From positions 1 through 64,000 of the forward strand of contig JAABSH010000007.1 of the NCBI GenBank assembly GCA_011390465.1: a stretch of 64,000 nucleotides of DNA, in the 5' to 3' direction. Below the pieces are notes generated by a model. The model searched no databases. It was not told where the DNA came from and saw nothing but the letters and a program-made list of their open reading frames with translations. This stretch comes from Desulfobacteraceae bacterium (lineage in GTDB: Bacteria > Desulfobacterota > Desulfobacteria > Desulfobacterales > Desulfosalsimonadaceae). The stretch's first letter is position 1. Each line of letters opens with the position of its first letter. The position numbers and the translations under genes were made by a program. Positions 63,711 through 64,000 of this stretch are shown here, in pieces.

Positions 63711-63786
63711 TGGTGCCCCCGGCAGGAATCGGACCTGCGGCGCATGGATTAGGAATCCATTGCTCTATCCACTGAGCTACGGGGGC
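63711..63786 (-). tRNA. tRNA-Arg (anticodon CCT)
   Basis: Read on the minus strand: acceptor GCCCCCG pairs with CGGGGGC, a D arm TAGCTCAGTGG, anticodon stem ATGGA/TCCAT with loop TTCCTAA (anticodon CCT), and a T arm with GGTCCGATTCC. The CCA end is encoded (63711-63713). It reads AGG codons. Confidence 0.97.
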
Positions 63787-63800
63787 AGTTTGCGTTGGGG

Positions 63801-64000
63801 TTATTCCACATACAGCTGCTGACCGGGATGGATGACGCTGTTTTTGGTCAGATTGTTGAGCTGCAAGAGTTTGTCCAGGTTCATATCATGTTTATTGGCG
63901 ATTCCGGAAGGAGAATCACCGGTTTTTACTTCATACAGGCTCAGTCCATGATGGGGGCCGGTGGGGATTTTCAGTAACTGGCCGATGGTCAGGTTAACGG
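63801..64000 (-). CDS. LysM-domain protein, 3' part
   Basis: The gene runs off the window; only its last 66 residues are seen. They contain one LysM module near the C terminus (LYEVKTGDSPSGIANKHDM, then LDKLLQLNNLTKNSVIHPGQ and QLYVE) and the end of an earlier one (LTIGQLLKIPTG). LysM repeats bind peptidoglycan, so the protein is probably a periplasmic or envelope cell-wall binder or hydrolase. The stop lies 15 bases upstream of the tRNA gene on the same strand. Confidence 0.85.
   Translation of the reverse strand, partial: VNLTIGQLLKIPTGPHHGLSLYEVKTGDSPSGIANKHDMNLDKLLQLNNLTKNSVIHPGQQLYVE

Overview
The window looks like a chromosome segment of an anaerobic, completely oxidising sulfate reducer of the Desulfobacteraceae type (Desulfobacterota). 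This is inferred from gene content: a full CO dehydrogenase/acetyl-CoA synthase operon, several fatty-acid activation and oxidation genes, a GPR1/FUN34/YaaH acetate transporter, sigma-54 signalling, and the long KaiC-like/PPDK fusion common in that group. No sulfate-reduction gene lies in the window, so the placement stays an inference. Almost all of it reads as core chromosome; I see no prophage, integrase, IS transposase or CRISPR array.

Layout. 0-5.3 kb: a membrane CHASE2 adenylate cyclase, an HD phosphohydrolase and the minCDE division-site operon. 5.3-13.1 kb: a DmdC-like acyl-CoA dehydrogenase, a ferritin-like protein, an exported protein, a Na+-coupled NSS transporter with its 33-residue MetS-like partner, NAD kinase and a divergent acyl-CoA dehydrogenase. 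13.3-18.2 kb: a B12-type radical SAM protein, a cyclophilin, an orphan AbrB-like regulator and EttA. 18.6-24 kb: two tiny proteins, the acetate transporter, a KaiC-like/PEP-binding fusion and RmuC. 24.4-30.8 kb: glutamate dehydrogenase, a histidine kinase/NtrC-type pair and Ogt. 30.9-36.9 kb: PEP carboxykinase, a fusion that carries a whole cyanobacterial-type acyl-ACP reductase module, and an acyl-CoA synthetase. 37.5-45 kb: a SWIM-SNF2 helicase with an unknown partner, then an SCP2-like/TPP-lyase/VOC group. 45.1-49.8 kb: a membrane (F0) ATP synthase operon with no F1 genes. 50-53.9 kb: a REC-DUF4388-roadblock regulator, an exported EEP nuclease-like protein and a TVP38 protein. 54.4-63.6 kb: acsD-acsA-acsB-acsC-acsE and a DUF3786 gene. 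The end holds tRNA-Arg(CCT) and the 3' end of a LysM gene.

The energy genes fit together. The acs operon makes or cleaves acetyl-CoA. The F0 operon carries the Na+-binding signature in its c subunits, and the NSS transporter is Na+-coupled, so a sodium circuit is plausible. The most unusual gene is a c subunit made of four fused hairpins, the second of which has lost both ion-binding carboxylates; a separate single-hairpin c gene follows it.

Non-coding DNA is also structured. Degenerate period-7 arrays sit at the 3' ends of six genes, always with the purine-rich strand in the sense of the gene. A family of G+C-rich palindromes occurs in at least five intergenic regions. A 135-145 bp element with 11-bp terminal inverted repeats occurs at least twice. 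The acs operon has hairpins in its spacers, one of them terminator-like between acsB and acsC.
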